A stretch of DNA of 64,000 nt. Origin: Leifsonia sp. 466MF (lineage in GTDB: Bacteria > Actinomycetota > Actinomycetes > Actinomycetales > Microbacteriaceae). Under the pieces are notes generated by a model. That model searched no databases, had not been told where the DNA came from, and saw only the letters and a list, made by a program, of their open reading frames with translations. Positions 10,001-18,140 of this stretch are shown here, one piece after another; positions within the stretch are counted from its first letter, which is position 1, and the number at the start of each line of letters is the position of its first letter. The stretch lies in the NCBI RefSeq assembly GCF_900100265.1, contig NZ_LT629696.1, positions 2,108,001 to 2,172,000 of the forward strand. The letters are read 5' to 3'. The translations under genes were made by a program, and so were the position numbers.

Positions 10001-12364
10001 ATCGTCGACGGCCACCGGCGGCTGGTGCTGCACGAGCGGCGGGACGGGCACGACGGTGATGCCGGCGGTCGCCTCGTTGATCCCATCCGAGACGACGTAG
10101 GACAGCTGCACCTGCTGGGTGAGGACGGTCGGCGCCGTGATCTTGACCACGGCGTTGTCGAGCACCTCCACGTTGAGGTCCTCGGCGCCCTTGCCGACCG
10201 ACACCGAGCGCACGGCGAGCACCCGGCCGGACGGTGACACGTCGTTCTCGAGGACGGCGACGGACGTCGGTTCGCCGGGCCGGACGTACGCCTTGTCGGT
10301 GACGGCGATCGGCGGAGCCTCGCTCGCACCCTGCGGCGCGATGTCGACGCGCGCGAGTCCCGTCGTCGTCTTGGGCCCCGCCCCGAGCGTGTAGACGAGG
10401 TAGTACTCCCCCGGCGCGTTGCTGCGGACCGTGATCGTGCCGCGGGTGCTGTCCGCGGTGACCTGGGCGCCGCTGCCGCCGTCGAGGCCCGCGCCGACCA
10501 GCGACAGGGGTTCACCCGACGGCGACTGGTCGTTGTCGAGGGGATGCAGCACGACCGGACGGCCGGTGAACCCGTCGGCGAAGTCCGTCACGGCGACCGG
10601 GTCGAGCGTTCCGGCGGGCTTCACCGTCACGATCAGGCTGCCCGTGGCCGACGCGCGCCCGTCGGAGATGGTGACGCGCACCTCCTTGGAGCCCGCCTGA
10701 CCGGTCTTGCTGGTGAAGATGACGTCGCCGTTGGGCTTGAACCGCACGTCGTCCTCGGTGGTCGCGGACGCGGCGACCAGGCTCAGGTCGTCGCCGTCCG
10801 GGTCCGCCCAGTCGTTGAGTACGTTGTAGGTGACCGACTGGCCGACCTCGGTCTGGGCCGTGCTCGACCGGGTGGATGCGGGAGCCTCGTTCACGGCGGG
10901 CTGCTTGAGCGTGGCATCCACCTGGGCGGATGACGTTCCGCCGCGGCCGTCGTCGACCGAGTAGCGGAACGAGATCGTGCCGCTGAGGCCGTCCTTCGGC
11001 GTGAACTGGATGGCGCGGCCGCCCTCGACGAGCTGTAACACGCCCTGATCCACCGGGATCGCCGAGACGTCCGAGATCGTCAGGACGTCGCCGTCCGGAT
11101 CGGTGTCGTTCGTGAGAACGTGCAGCACCGTCGACCTCCCCGGGCGCACGCCGTATGTGTCGTTCACAGCGATGGGCGGCCGGTTCTGGTCGGTCCGCTG
11201 CGCGAGAGTGTCGGCGAAGGACTGCACGACCGGCTTCTCCTCGCCGGTCTCGCCCTGCACGGTGGTGTCGTTCGGCTTCAACTGCGCCCAGTTCTGCACC
11301 AGCCGCATGTTGGAGGAGACGACCCACGCGTTGCCGTCGCGCAGGTTGTTCAGCGCGATGACACCGTGGTTGACCCGGAACTCGAGGTCGTCGCCCGCGA
11401 CCGGCTGGTCAATGTCGATGCCGACCGGTTTCTTGCCGTCGCACGCGTAGAGGTAGCGGCCGGAGCCGGACCATGCGCCGTACGAGCAGGTCCCGAGACG
11501 CACGGGGGCCGACACCGCGTCGGCGCCGCCCTTGGAGGTCGCGCCGGCGGGGCTCGCGGTGACGGTCCCGCCGCCGAGCGGGACACTGAGGAGGCTGTTC
11601 GCGGTCGCCACGACGGCGGCGTGGTCGTCTGGCCCGGGCTGCTGGAGCCTGAGGCCCTTCGCGGGGAGGTCGACCGTGGTTCCGCCGCCGGTGATCATCC
11701 GGTTGCGCTGCGTGTCGAGCACGACCGCCTGGTCGCCGACGGCGCTCACCTGGAACGCGCCCGGCACCGCGAAGTCGCGGGTCTGCGGCTTCGCGCCCGG
11801 CCCGTCCACCGTGATCAGCCGCTTGCCCTTCGGCGCGACCACGAACGTCGTGCCCGACTTCGCGACGGCGAGCTTCGCGCCGGCTCCCGCCTTCACGACC
11901 GGCTTGGTCTTGGACTTGTCGAAGTCGAGACGGCCGGACGCATCCAGCACCCAGAGGTTGCCGTTCGGCGCGAGCACGGAGAGCGTCGTCCCGCCGTAGC
12001 CGACCTGCGAGTCCTCCGGCACCTGGATGCGTCCCCCGAGCGAGACGAAGGCCGGGTCGATCTTGTCCACCGTGCCGTGCGGGAGGTCGGTGAGGAAGTA
12101 CGCGGAGCCGTCCTGCAGGACGTCGAGGTCGGCGCTCGCGCCGGTCACGGCGGCATCCAGCTCGTCGATCTGATGGTTGAGCCGACCGCCGAGCAGCTTC
12201 TCGCCGTTGGTGACCCAGACGTCGCGGGTGTCGAGCTCGACCGCGTTGACGGGGAAGCCCTTGTGGAGGACGGCGATCGTCAGCGGGACCCCGGCGACCA
12301 CGGCGACTGCGGTGATGACGGCGGCGGTCTTCCGCTGCCGGAACCACGCACTCACTGAAACCAA
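7082..12364 (-). CDS. Giant Ig-like/cadherin-like and fibronectin type III surface protein
   Basis: About 1760 residues. One N-terminal membrane helix (AAVITAVAVVAGVPLTIAVL, about 12-31) is followed by a roughly 400-residue beta-propeller-like region, then about ten tandem Ig/cadherin-like modules with the recurrent pattern PPxAVxD...VRPG...VxxNDxDPxGDxL. Two fibronectin type III domains (the first from PSKPSAPSNPRASDG) and a distinct 90-residue tail complete it. The protein is most likely anchored by the N-terminus and exposed outside. Start choice is uncertain: TTG at 12364 has GAGGG 10 nt upstream, and GTG at 12355 is an alternative. It is co-oriented with moxR, 12 bp apart. No sortase motif or enzyme domain was seen; adhesion or scaffolding is inferred. 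Confidence 0.88.
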   Translation of the reverse strand: MVSVSAWFRQRKTAAVITAVAVVAGVPLTIAVLHKGFPVNAVELDTRDVWVTNGEKLLGGRLNHQIDELDAAVTGASADLDVLQDGSAYFLTDLPHGTVDKIDPAFVSLGGRIQVPEDSQVGYGGTTLSVLAPNGNLWVLDASGRLDFDKSKTKPVVKAGAGAKLAVAKSGTTFVVAPKGKRLITVDGPGAKPQTRDFAVPGAFQVSAVGDQAVVLDTQRNRMITGGGTTVDLPAKGLRLQQPGPDDHAAVVATANSLLSVPLGGGTVTASPAGATSKGGADAVSAPVRLGTCSYGAWSGSGRYLYACDGKKPVGIDIDQPVAGDDLEFRVNHGVIALNNLRDGNAWVVSSNMRLVQNWAQLKPNDTTVQGETGEEKPVVQSFADTLAQRTDQNRPPIAVNDTYGVRPGRSTVLHVLTNDTDPDGDVLTISDVSAIPVDQGVLQLVEGGRAIQFTPKDGLSGTISFRYSVDDGRGGTSSAQVDATLKQPAVNEAPASTRSSTAQTEVGQSVTYNVLNDWADPDGDDLSLVAASATTEDDVRFKPNGDVIFTSKTGQAGSKEVRVTISDGRASATGSLIVTVKPAGTLDPVAVTDFADGFTGRPVVLHPLDNDQSPSGEPLSLVGAGLDGGSGAQVTADSTRGTITVRSNAPGEYYLVYTLGAGPKTTTGLARVDIAPQGASEAPPIAVTDKAYVRPGEPTSVAVLENDVSPSGRVLAVRSVSVGKGAEDLNVEVLDNAVVKITAPTVLTQQVQLSYVVSDGINEATAGITVVPVPPLVQHQPPVAVDDQVPVRAGDVATVPVMDNDYSPDNAPFTLDTQLRDASGAGQGATAFVSGETVRYQAPTTPGQYNVVYGITDKYGQKAQATVTFVVGAPDKGSDRAPQPQPLTVRAFAGSSVPVEVPLDGIDPDGDSVSLSGLATQPTLGRISDSTSRSFTYQAYPDSAGTDTFTYQVKDTYGKTATGTVSIAVIPRPDQVRPPIAVNDPVQVKPGRTIAVPVLDNDSDPNGYAIALQKKLLQVDEGLKASVHGKIVLVTAPKEEGSFVVRYQITNGQGGVASAFIQVTVTPNAKDVPPTAVDHVLEPDEVANKQSVKVNALEGATNPSGLVDDLKVEVTGPNASAAEVGQDGSITVKPGEQRIAIAYTLTDTVTGLKGTAFIVVPPKGDATAPPRLKDGLPQQIVQADGSKSWKLSDILTVPSGRDYKLTGASGVSATNSSGGSSYGDEQTLTFTAAKGYRGPAAITFKVSDGREAGQSSDRVTTLVLPITVGEPDQSDVAPTFTSPSEKIEPGEAPLSVDLRASSFHPNPEILNKLTYSGGTSSNPKIQSGLSGSTLTLSAPLGVQAGETATIAVTISSGTHTISGTVNVQVVSSSRPVATQKNPPQTAEVKRGQTATVDGASSDAQWVNPFPGQPLTITDATAQSAPAGVTVTHTGSSISVSASSGAAIGAVNVVYHVEDATKDPKRTASAIGQLRVTIHDVPSKPSAPSNPRASDGKVTVSIKAPADNGKPITQYEVTDGNGHTVNTASVGDVTIGGLTNGKSYSFTVRAQNADGWSERSAGSTPVTPYGTPTKVSGVSLQSSGNAPSDLTMSWNALSDPNGTGGGQATYHYRLNGGSWQTTTGTSAKANNKGAGTYSFEIYASNAGGKDGPHATSNSVEVKDPPPPSPSIDLSKGDLKPGFVHSYTYDVTLHNFPANRSFSMQVHCNGGTLSNKSISTDGNGYGHYRGNPGSDLDPWCGYPGAYVVVNGVQSSVQDWSK

Positions 12365-12398
12365 GACTCTGCAATCCCTCGGGCCGGAAAACGCGTCT

Positions 12399-12404
12399 AC
12401 GCTA
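12399..12404 (-). promoter_or_regulatory. Candidate -10 box TAGCGT of the giant surface-protein gene
   Basis: TAGCGT on the minus strand lies 34 nt before the TTG start at 12364, within the only sizeable gap (122 bp) between the kinase half and the surface-protein half of the locus. This implies the giant gene can have its own promoter. No clear -35 box was recognised. Confidence 0.4.
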
Positions 12405-12428
12405 ACACGACCCCCCGACGCGTCCGGA

Positions 12429-12446
12429 ATGGGGAGCACTCCCCAT
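12429..12446. promoter_or_regulatory. Palindromic operator candidate upstream of the giant surface-protein gene
   Basis: ATGGGGAGCACTCCCCAT is a perfect inverted repeat with 8-bp arms and a 2-bp spacer. It lies about 25 bp upstream of the candidate -10 box and 41 bp beyond the 3' end of the FHA-HTH gene. A binding site for that HTH protein is an attractive but untested possibility. Confidence 0.45.
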
Positions 12447-12486
12447 GCACACCGGGCCGATCCCGCCGGGCCACGCGGGAAGCGCC

Positions 12487-13248
12487 TCAGTCGTCGGTGC
12501 CACGGTCCTCCCCGGATGCCGTCCGGTCAAGTGCGGCCTGGGCATCGGTGTCGTCGTGCTGATCGAGCAGGGGGAGGTCTTCGACGCCGACCAGACGCGT
12601 CGTCACCGCGTACTCGACGAGCCGCGCCCGGCGGTTCGTCGCGAGCTTGCCGCGGCCGCCACGCAGCCCGGCGACGCCCAGCTTGTCGAGCTTGTCGCAG
12701 ACGTTGTCGAGCTTGCGGTTGAACGTCGTCATGCTCCAGCCCAGGCGCTCGGCCGCCTCGGCGGAGGTCGGGATGGTGCCGCGGCCGGGAACGGTCTGCG
12801 TCAGGACCCCCTCGGCGAGAGCGACGATCAGCTGGCGCTGGCTGGTGGTCAGCGTCACCGGGAGGACGGTGGTGGAGCCGGCCGCCGCATCCACCTGGAC
12901 CGCCGTGTTGAAGTAGTCCTCGTCGCTCGAGATGGTGAAGTCGTAGGTCGTCGCACCCGCGCTGAACATCACGTGCATCGTCTGGAAGACGATCGGCAGC
13001 TTCGCTCCCGGTGCGAGCCAGGCCTGCATCGTCCCCGTCGCGTCGGTGACCGTCGCGGTCAGCAGCGTGCCGACGTTGCTCAGCCACCACATCCCGTAAT
13101 CGTGCCCGACGGTGAGGAAACGGCGGTGCAGGTACGGGTTGTCGTCGATAGTCAGCTCGGCCTCGCGGCCGATCCCGAACTCCGTGCCCGGCTCGACGCT
13201 GTAGAGCTCGCCGCAGAACTCGACCGTGAGCGGCTTCGCGGCGGTCAC
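12487..13248 (-). CDS. FHA-like protein with C-terminal helix-turn-helix
   Basis: The 253-residue protein starts with a divergent FHA fold (GIGREAELTIDDNPYLHRRF at about 24-43, then MWWLSNVGTLLTATV). After a beta-rich middle it has a C-terminal region from about 150 (TTSQRQLIVALAEGVL) that reads like a winged helix-turn-helix: SAEAAERLGWSMTTFNRKLD is a good recognition-helix segment. The GTG at 13248 overlaps the kinase stop (GTGA). An FHA domain joined to a DNA-binding domain suggests a transcription factor controlled by the adjacent Ser/Thr kinase, comparable in logic to EmbR but not in architecture. Its target may be the palindrome at 12429-12446. The regulatory role is inference. Confidence 0.75.
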   Translation of the reverse strand: MTAAKPLTVEFCGELYSVEPGTEFGIGREAELTIDDNPYLHRRFLTVGHDYGMWWLSNVGTLLTATVTDATGTMQAWLAPGAKLPIVFQTMHVMFSAGATTYDFTISSDEDYFNTAVQVDAAAGSTTVLPVTLTTSQRQLIVALAEGVLTQTVPGRGTIPTSAEAAERLGWSMTTFNRKLDNVCDKLDKLGVAGLRGGRGKLATNRRARLVEYAVTTRLVGVEDLPLLDQHDDTDAQAALDRTASGEDRGTDD

Positions 13249-14960
13249 GGCGCACACGCCTTGAGCTGCTCGGAGGTGCGGCCGGCGCGGACCGTCGCGA
13301 CGTCGATGCACACCGGGACGCCGGGCGTCAGATTCGTGAGGGTGACCTTCCGCTCGGCGGTGACGGACGGCCCGTTGGTCGTGCCCTCCTGCTGCCAGGT
13401 GAACTGGTCGTCCTTCTGCGCGTCCGCCGTCTTCCAGGTGAAGGTGGCGCTGGCGCCGTCCGGGGCGCGGACGGCCGAGACCAGCACCGGCGGCGGCACG
13501 ACGGTGACGGCGATGCTGCCGCCGTCGCTCGGCTGCGCTCCGGGGCCGGTGGAGGTTGAGGGAGCGGCGACGAGGTTGGCCACGACGGCCGCCGCGACCG
13601 CCAGGACGACGACCGCTGCGGCGCCGACGCCGATCCACGTGAGGAGCCGTCGACGCGGGTCGCGCGGACCAGTTGATGCGTCCGGGTCGGATGCGTCGTC
13701 CGCGCCGGACTGCGCCGTCCCGTCGCCCTCTTCGGACGAAGGGCGCGAGCGGAGGATGGTGTGGTCCTGCACGGGCTCGGCCGACGGTTTGTCGTCGGTC
13801 GTGGCGGAGCGCGCGGGCGGCTGCGCCGAGATGGGAACGACCCCGCGGACGCGGGTGGCCTCGGGCTCGGGCGCTGCGGGTGTGGCAGGGGCGGGCGGCC
13901 GCTCGGCAGAGCGCGCGTCGACCGTACTCGGCGCGGGCGCCGGCTGCTGCGCCCGGATCGTGGCCACCGACCGCGCGCGCGTCTCCTGCTCCCCGCCGTC
14001 CGCGGACGGTCCCGGCCGCGCATCGCCCACGCTGAGGTTCGGCACGTCGATGCTGGTCGGCGCGAGGCCCAGCTCCAGCTCGACGCGCTGCAGTGCCCGG
14101 GCGAAGTCGACGGCCGTCTGGTACCGGTCCTCCCGGCGGGTCGCCATGCCCCGCCGCAGGACGGCGGCCAGCGACGCCGGCACATCCGGCCGGTCGAGCG
14201 GCGTGATCATCCCCCGCTCGATGCGTCCCATCAGGTCGAGGGTGCCGTTGGAGCGCCCGGGCACCTCGAACGGCGTCCGCCCGGCGAGGAGGGTGTGCAC
14301 GGTCGCGGCGAGCGAGAAGATGTCGCTGCGCACATCCGGATCCGGGTCGTCCGAGAACATCTCGGGCGGTGACCACGGCACGCTGAGACCGACGCTGCGG
14401 CTGCCGGAGGTCGCGGTGTCCGACGGCGAGCTCCGCAGTTCGGACAGCGTCGTGGTGTGCACCGGCAGCTCCTCCAGCGCGGAGGCGATGCCGAAGTCGG
14501 TGAGCGCCGGCCAGCCGAGCGCGTTGGTGAGCACGTTCGCGGGCTTGATGTCGCGGTGCAGGATGCCCGCCGCGTGGGCGGTCGCGACCGCGCTGGACAG
14601 TCGAACGCCGGTGCGCAGGGCGTCCTCGACGCCGATCCGCTCGCGCTTCAGCCGGTCGGCCAGCGACGGCCCCGAGCAGTACTCCATGACCAGGAAGGGG
14701 CGGTCGTCTCCGGCCACGCCCGCGTGGAAGATCGTGACGATGTAGGGATGCGCGGAGAGCCGGGCCATGACGTTCGCCTCGGCGACGAAGCGGGCGCGCG
14801 CCGACTCGTCCACGCCGTCCGTCAGCAGTACCTTCACGGCGACGCTGCGCTTCGGCAGCTGCTGCTCGTAGAGGAAGACGTCCGAGAAGCCACCGGATCC
14901 GAGCAGGCGGATGAAGTGGAAGCCGTCGAGCTCGGGCGGCTGCGAGGCCATGCGCCTCAT
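13245..14960 (-). CDS. PknB-like transmembrane serine/threonine protein kinase
   Basis: The 571-residue Hanks-type kinase has glycine loop GSGGFSDV at 21-28, Lys43 in AVKV, catalytic HRDIKPAN at 135-142, DFG at 155-157 and SPPE (APE equivalent) at 197-200. A Pro/Ala-rich linker leads to one membrane helix at about 440-466 and an extracellular C-terminal domain of about 95 residues with a fibronectin-III-like strand pattern. No PASTA repeats are present, so the ligand is unlikely to be muropeptide. The ATG at 14960 overlaps the preceding FHA gene stop. With the PP2C phosphatase and three FHA proteins it forms a complete phospho-signalling set. Confidence 0.93.
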   Translation of the reverse strand: MRRMASQPPELDGFHFIRLLGSGGFSDVFLYEQQLPKRSVAVKVLLTDGVDESARARFVAEANVMARLSAHPYIVTIFHAGVAGDDRPFLVMEYCSGPSLADRLKRERIGVEDALRTGVRLSSAVATAHAAGILHRDIKPANVLTNALGWPALTDFGIASALEELPVHTTTLSELRSSPSDTATSGSRSVGLSVPWSPPEMFSDDPDPDVRSDIFSLAATVHTLLAGRTPFEVPGRSNGTLDLMGRIERGMITPLDRPDVPASLAAVLRRGMATRREDRYQTAVDFARALQRVELELGLAPTSIDVPNLSVGDARPGPSADGGEQETRARSVATIRAQQPAPAPSTVDARSAERPPAPATPAAPEPEATRVRGVVPISAQPPARSATTDDKPSAEPVQDHTILRSRPSSEEGDGTAQSGADDASDPDASTGPRDPRRRLLTWIGVGAAAVVVLAVAAAVVANLVAAPSTSTGPGAQPSDGGSIAVTVVPPPVLVSAVRAPDGASATFTWKTADAQKDDQFTWQQEGTTNGPSVTAERKVTLTNLTPGVPVCIDVATVRAGRTSEQLKACAP

Positions 14961-16222
14961 CCGGCTGCCTCGACGGTCAGCGTCGCCCCGCTGCCCAGGT
15001 CGATCACGGTCCCGAGGACGACCGTGGTCGGCTCGCCGCTGCGGAGCTTCTGCGGCGTCTTGCCGGGCAGGACGATCACGGTGCCGTTGCGCGAGTGCAG
15101 GTCGGTGACCACGACACTGTCGCCCTCGACCGCGACAGCGACATGGGAGCGCGAGATGTCGTCCTCGGCGGTGGTCAGCGTGACCGGACGCGCGCCGCGG
15201 AGGGCGGGGACGGCCGACACGCTCGGCGCGCGGCCGACGACGACCGGCGCCGACAGCGGCTCCCGGCGGCCGTCGGACAGCAGCACCGCGAACGTCTGCG
15301 GCGCGGGCTCGCGCGCAGGCTCCTGCTCGGTCTCCGTCAGTCGCGCACGCTGCGGCAGGTCGCCGCTCATGACGGTGAGCCCGTCGTGATCGCCCGCGAG
15401 GCGGCCGGCGGCCGGCGGGAAGGAGTCGGTGATGAAGCCGGGGAGGTCGATCTTCGGCGGGGCCGCGTCCTCCTCCTCCGGGCGGACGGCCGCGTCCTCG
15501 ACGCTCCTTACCATCGTCGCCCCGAAGAGGTGGTCGTAGCCGGGCGCCTCTGACGGCTGCGCAGGCGCCGGGGCGGCGTCGGCGGACGGGACGTCGGCGA
15601 ATGTGGCCTCGGGGACGCGCGTATGCGGGTCGGGCTCGGCCGGCGCTTGCTCCGCGGGCGCGGGCTCGAACGCCTCGACGGCCGGTCCGGCGATCACCGG
15701 CTCGGAGCCGGCCGCGCCGACATCCACAGCCAGCGCATCCACCGGTCCGGTCTCGCGCTCGCGACGCGGCGGGGCCGCGACGGTCGCGCCGACATCCTCC
15801 GCCTGCTCCGCGGCGGACCAGACCACACCGCCGGACCGCACGACGCCCTCCACGAGCGGGAGCGTCTCCCCCGAGGCAGCGCCTAGCGTCACGGCGGTCG
15901 CGTCGGTCAGCTGCGTCTCGACCCACGACGACACCCCGGAGGCCCGCACGGTGCGCTCGGGTCCGCCGTCCGCGATGGTCGCGCTGGCCGTACCCCGCAC
16001 CGCCAGCAGCACCGGACCGGTGGATGCGTCCAGCAGCGCGAAGGACGGCGTGCGGCTCAGCCCACCGGCTACCAGGGCATCCAGTGTCTCGGCGAAGCCC
16101 GCTCGGACCGCCTCGAAGAGCGCCCGCAGCCGCGCAGGGTCGGACTCGGCCACCAGCAGTGCCCGCGCACCCCCCGCGACGACCGCCCACTCCCCGGCTG
16201 CCGCCTGCTGCACTTCGAACAC
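14957..16222 (-). CDS. FHA-domain protein with long low-complexity linker
   Basis: The 421-residue protein has an N-terminal domain of about 150 residues, opening with residues like FEVQQAAAGEWAVVAGGARA, a Pro/Ala/Glu-rich linker, and a C-terminal FHA domain from about 315. FHA signatures visible there are VVVGRAPS, DISRSHVAV and DLHSRNGTV. It should bind phosphothreonine proteins produced by the kinase. The GTG at 16222 lies 7 bp after the PP2C stop, and its own stop overlaps the kinase start. The N-terminal part is not recognised. The arrangement PP2C, FHA, kinase supports a role as adaptor or substrate of the kinase. Confidence 0.88.
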   Translation of the reverse strand: MFEVQQAAAGEWAVVAGGARALLVAESDPARLRALFEAVRAGFAETLDALVAGGLSRTPSFALLDASTGPVLLAVRGTASATIADGGPERTVRASGVSSWVETQLTDATAVTLGAASGETLPLVEGVVRSGGVVWSAAEQAEDVGATVAAPPRRERETGPVDALAVDVGAAGSEPVIAGPAVEAFEPAPAEQAPAEPDPHTRVPEATFADVPSADAAPAPAQPSEAPGYDHLFGATMVRSVEDAAVRPEEEDAAPPKIDLPGFITDSFPPAAGRLAGDHDGLTVMSGDLPQRARLTETEQEPAREPAPQTFAVLLSDGRREPLSAPVVVGRAPSVSAVPALRGARPVTLTTAEDDISRSHVAVAVEGDSVVVTDLHSRNGTVIVLPGKTPQKLRSGEPTTVVLGTVIDLGSGATLTVEAAG

Positions 16223-16229
16223 GGACGAC

Positions 16230-17045
16230 CTACTCCCTCGGCTGCGTGTCTTCGAACTCCCGACCGCTGCCGTCGGCGCGTTCGCGCGTGTCGACGGGGG
16301 CCGGGGCGTCTTCCCCGGTCACCGATTCAACCACGATCACGGTGATGTTGTCGTGGCCACCGGCCTCGTTCGCCGCATCCACCAGCGCGGACGCCGGATC
16401 GGACGGCCCCTGCGCGAGGATCTCGGCGATCCGCTGATCGCTGAGCTCGCGCGTCAGTCCGTCGGAGCAGATCAGGAAGATCTGCCGGCCGGTCTCGGCG
16501 ACCAGCCCGCTGTCCGTGTCCACGAAATCCTCAGCCCCGAGCGCGCGGGTGATGACGTTGCGCTCCGGGTGCACCGCCGCCTGCGCCTCGGTGATGAGGC
16601 CGGCATCCACCAGCTCCTGGACGGCGGAGTGGTCGACGGTCAGCTGCCGCAGCTGCCGGCCGTCCCATGCGTAGACGCGCGAGTCGCCGACGTTGACGAC
16701 CATCCACTGCTCGGCCGCCAGCTCCGGCACGCGGACGCGGACGATCCCGGCGAGCGTGGTGCCCGCGACGGCAGCACCCGACTCGTCGGCGCCCGACAGC
16801 GACCGCACCGCCGCGTTCGCCTCGTCGATGGCGCGGATCACCTCGTCCGGTGTCGGCCGAGAGCCTGGCTGCAGCGTGCGCGCCAGGCTCTCCACGGCCG
16901 TCCGGCTGGCCAGGTCGCCGCGCGCGTGACCGCCCATGCCGTCGGCCACGACGAACACCGGATCCTGCGCCAGAGCGCTGTCCTCGTTGACGTGCCGGAC
17001 CGCACCCGTGTCGCTGCGGACGGTCACGCCGACGAGAGAGCTCAT
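16230..17045 (-). CDS. PP2C-type serine/threonine phosphatase
   Basis: This 271-residue cytoplasmic PPM phosphatase has the metal-binding Asp motifs NEDSAL at 20-25 and ADGMGGHARG at 34-43, and later motifs ICSDGLTREL and GGHDNITVIVV. It resembles PstP, which dephosphorylates PknB-type kinases and their substrates. The ATG at 17045 overlaps the end of the TerC gene by 4 bp, and its stop is 7 bp before the FHA gene. It is the counter-enzyme to the kinase at 13245-14960, so signalling in this locus is reversible. Confidence 0.96.
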   Translation of the reverse strand: MSSLVGVTVRSDTGAVRHVNEDSALAQDPVFVVADGMGGHARGDLASRTAVESLARTLQPGSRPTPDEVIRAIDEANAAVRSLSGADESGAAVAGTTLAGIVRVRVPELAAEQWMVVNVGDSRVYAWDGRQLRQLTVDHSAVQELVDAGLITEAQAAVHPERNVITRALGAEDFVDTDSGLVAETGRQIFLICSDGLTRELSDQRIAEILAQGPSDPASALVDAANEAGGHDNITVIVVESVTGEDAPAPVDTRERADGSGREFEDTQPRE

Positions 17046-18109
17046 GTGCGGGGGTCCTCCTGCGTGCCGTCGGCGACCGTTTCCTCGGCCTCGTCCTCGT
17101 CGGATTCGTCACCGTGAATGGCCTCGGCGACGCTGGTGCCGCTCATCCGCAGCTTCACCAGACTTGCAATCGTAGCGACAACCATGGCGCCGACGATCAC
17201 CAGCAGCGAGGTCCAGGTGCTGATGTCGGGCGCCCACTCGATGTGCTCGCCGCCGTTGATGAACGGCAGCTCGTTCTCGTGCATGGCGTGGAACACCAGC
17301 TTCACACCGATGAAGGCGAGGATGAACGCGATCCCGTACTTGAGGTACACCAGCTTGTCGAGCAGGTGCCCGAGCAGGAAGTACAGCTGCCGGAGGCCCA
17401 TCAGCGCGAACACGTTCGCCGTGAACACGATGAACGGGCTCTGGGTGATGCCGAAGATGGCGGGGATGGAGTCGAGGGCGAACAGCAGGTCGGTGGTGCC
17501 CAGGGCGATGAACACGATGATCAGCGGCGTGAACATCCGTCGGCCGTCCACCACCGTGCGCAGTTTGTTGCCGTTGTACTGGGTCGACACCTTCAGGTGC
17601 TTGCGGGCGAACTTGATGAACCAGGAGTCCTCCGCGCCCTCGTCGTCATGCTTGCCGAAGGCCTGGTTGAACGCCGTCCACAGGAGGAACGCGCCGAACA
17701 GGTAGAAGATCGCGCTGAAGCTGGCGATCAGACCGGCCCCGAGCAGGATGAACACCCCGCGGAAGATCAGCGCCAGGATGATGCCCACCATCAGCACTTC
17801 CTGCTGATACTTCCTCGGCACCGCGAACCGGCCCATGATGATCACGAACACGAACAGGTTGTCGATGCTGAGGCTGTACTCCGTCAACCACCCGGCGAGG
17901 AACTGCCCGGCGTGCTCCGCATCCCCTACCACCAGCATCAGCAGGGCGAAGATCAGCGCAAGCGCCACATAGAAGGCGACCCAGAGGGCGGACTCGCGCG
18001 GGCTCGGGATGTGCGGCCTCTTGAAGATGATCAGGAGGTCGAAGGCGAGGATCAGTAGGAGGACGACGAAGGAGCCGATCTCGAACCAGAGGGGAAGCGC
18101 GGTGTGCAA
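17042..18109 (-). CDS. TerC-family membrane protein (probable Mn2+ exporter)
   Basis: The 355-residue protein has eight or nine hydrophobic segments and the TerC/Alx signatures YSLSIDNLFVFVIIMGRF and LFALDSIPAIFGIT, with conserved Asp in each. TerC/Alx proteins are linked to manganese efflux and, in some bacteria, tellurite resistance. The TTG at 18109 is preceded by AAAGG at 7-8 nt. An upstream structured leader at 18141-18281 matches the yybP-ykoY manganese riboswitch, which directly supports a Mn2+ role. The acidic C-terminus overlaps the PP2C start by 4 bp, so the signalling genes may also be transcribed through from the riboswitch-controlled promoter. Confidence 0.93.
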   Translation of the reverse strand: MHTALPLWFEIGSFVVLLLILAFDLLIIFKRPHIPSPRESALWVAFYVALALIFALLMLVVGDAEHAGQFLAGWLTEYSLSIDNLFVFVIIMGRFAVPRKYQQEVLMVGIILALIFRGVFILLGAGLIASFSAIFYLFGAFLLWTAFNQAFGKHDDEGAEDSWFIKFARKHLKVSTQYNGNKLRTVVDGRRMFTPLIIVFIALGTTDLLFALDSIPAIFGITQSPFIVFTANVFALMGLRQLYFLLGHLLDKLVYLKYGIAFILAFIGVKLVFHAMHENELPFINGGEHIEWAPDISTWTSLLVIVGAMVVATIASLVKLRMSGTSVAEAIHGDESDEDEAEETVADGTQEDPRT

Positions 18110-18140
18110 CGGGGGACCTTTCGGAGGGCGCGGAAAAACA

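Noticed and set aside
6206..12358. Very long plus-strand open frames opposite the giant surface-protein and MoxR genes (up to about 950 codons)
   Set aside because: They are antisense shadows produced by high G+C. Their translations are Arg/His-rich with no domain, while the minus strand gives recognisable MoxR and Ig/FN3 sequences.
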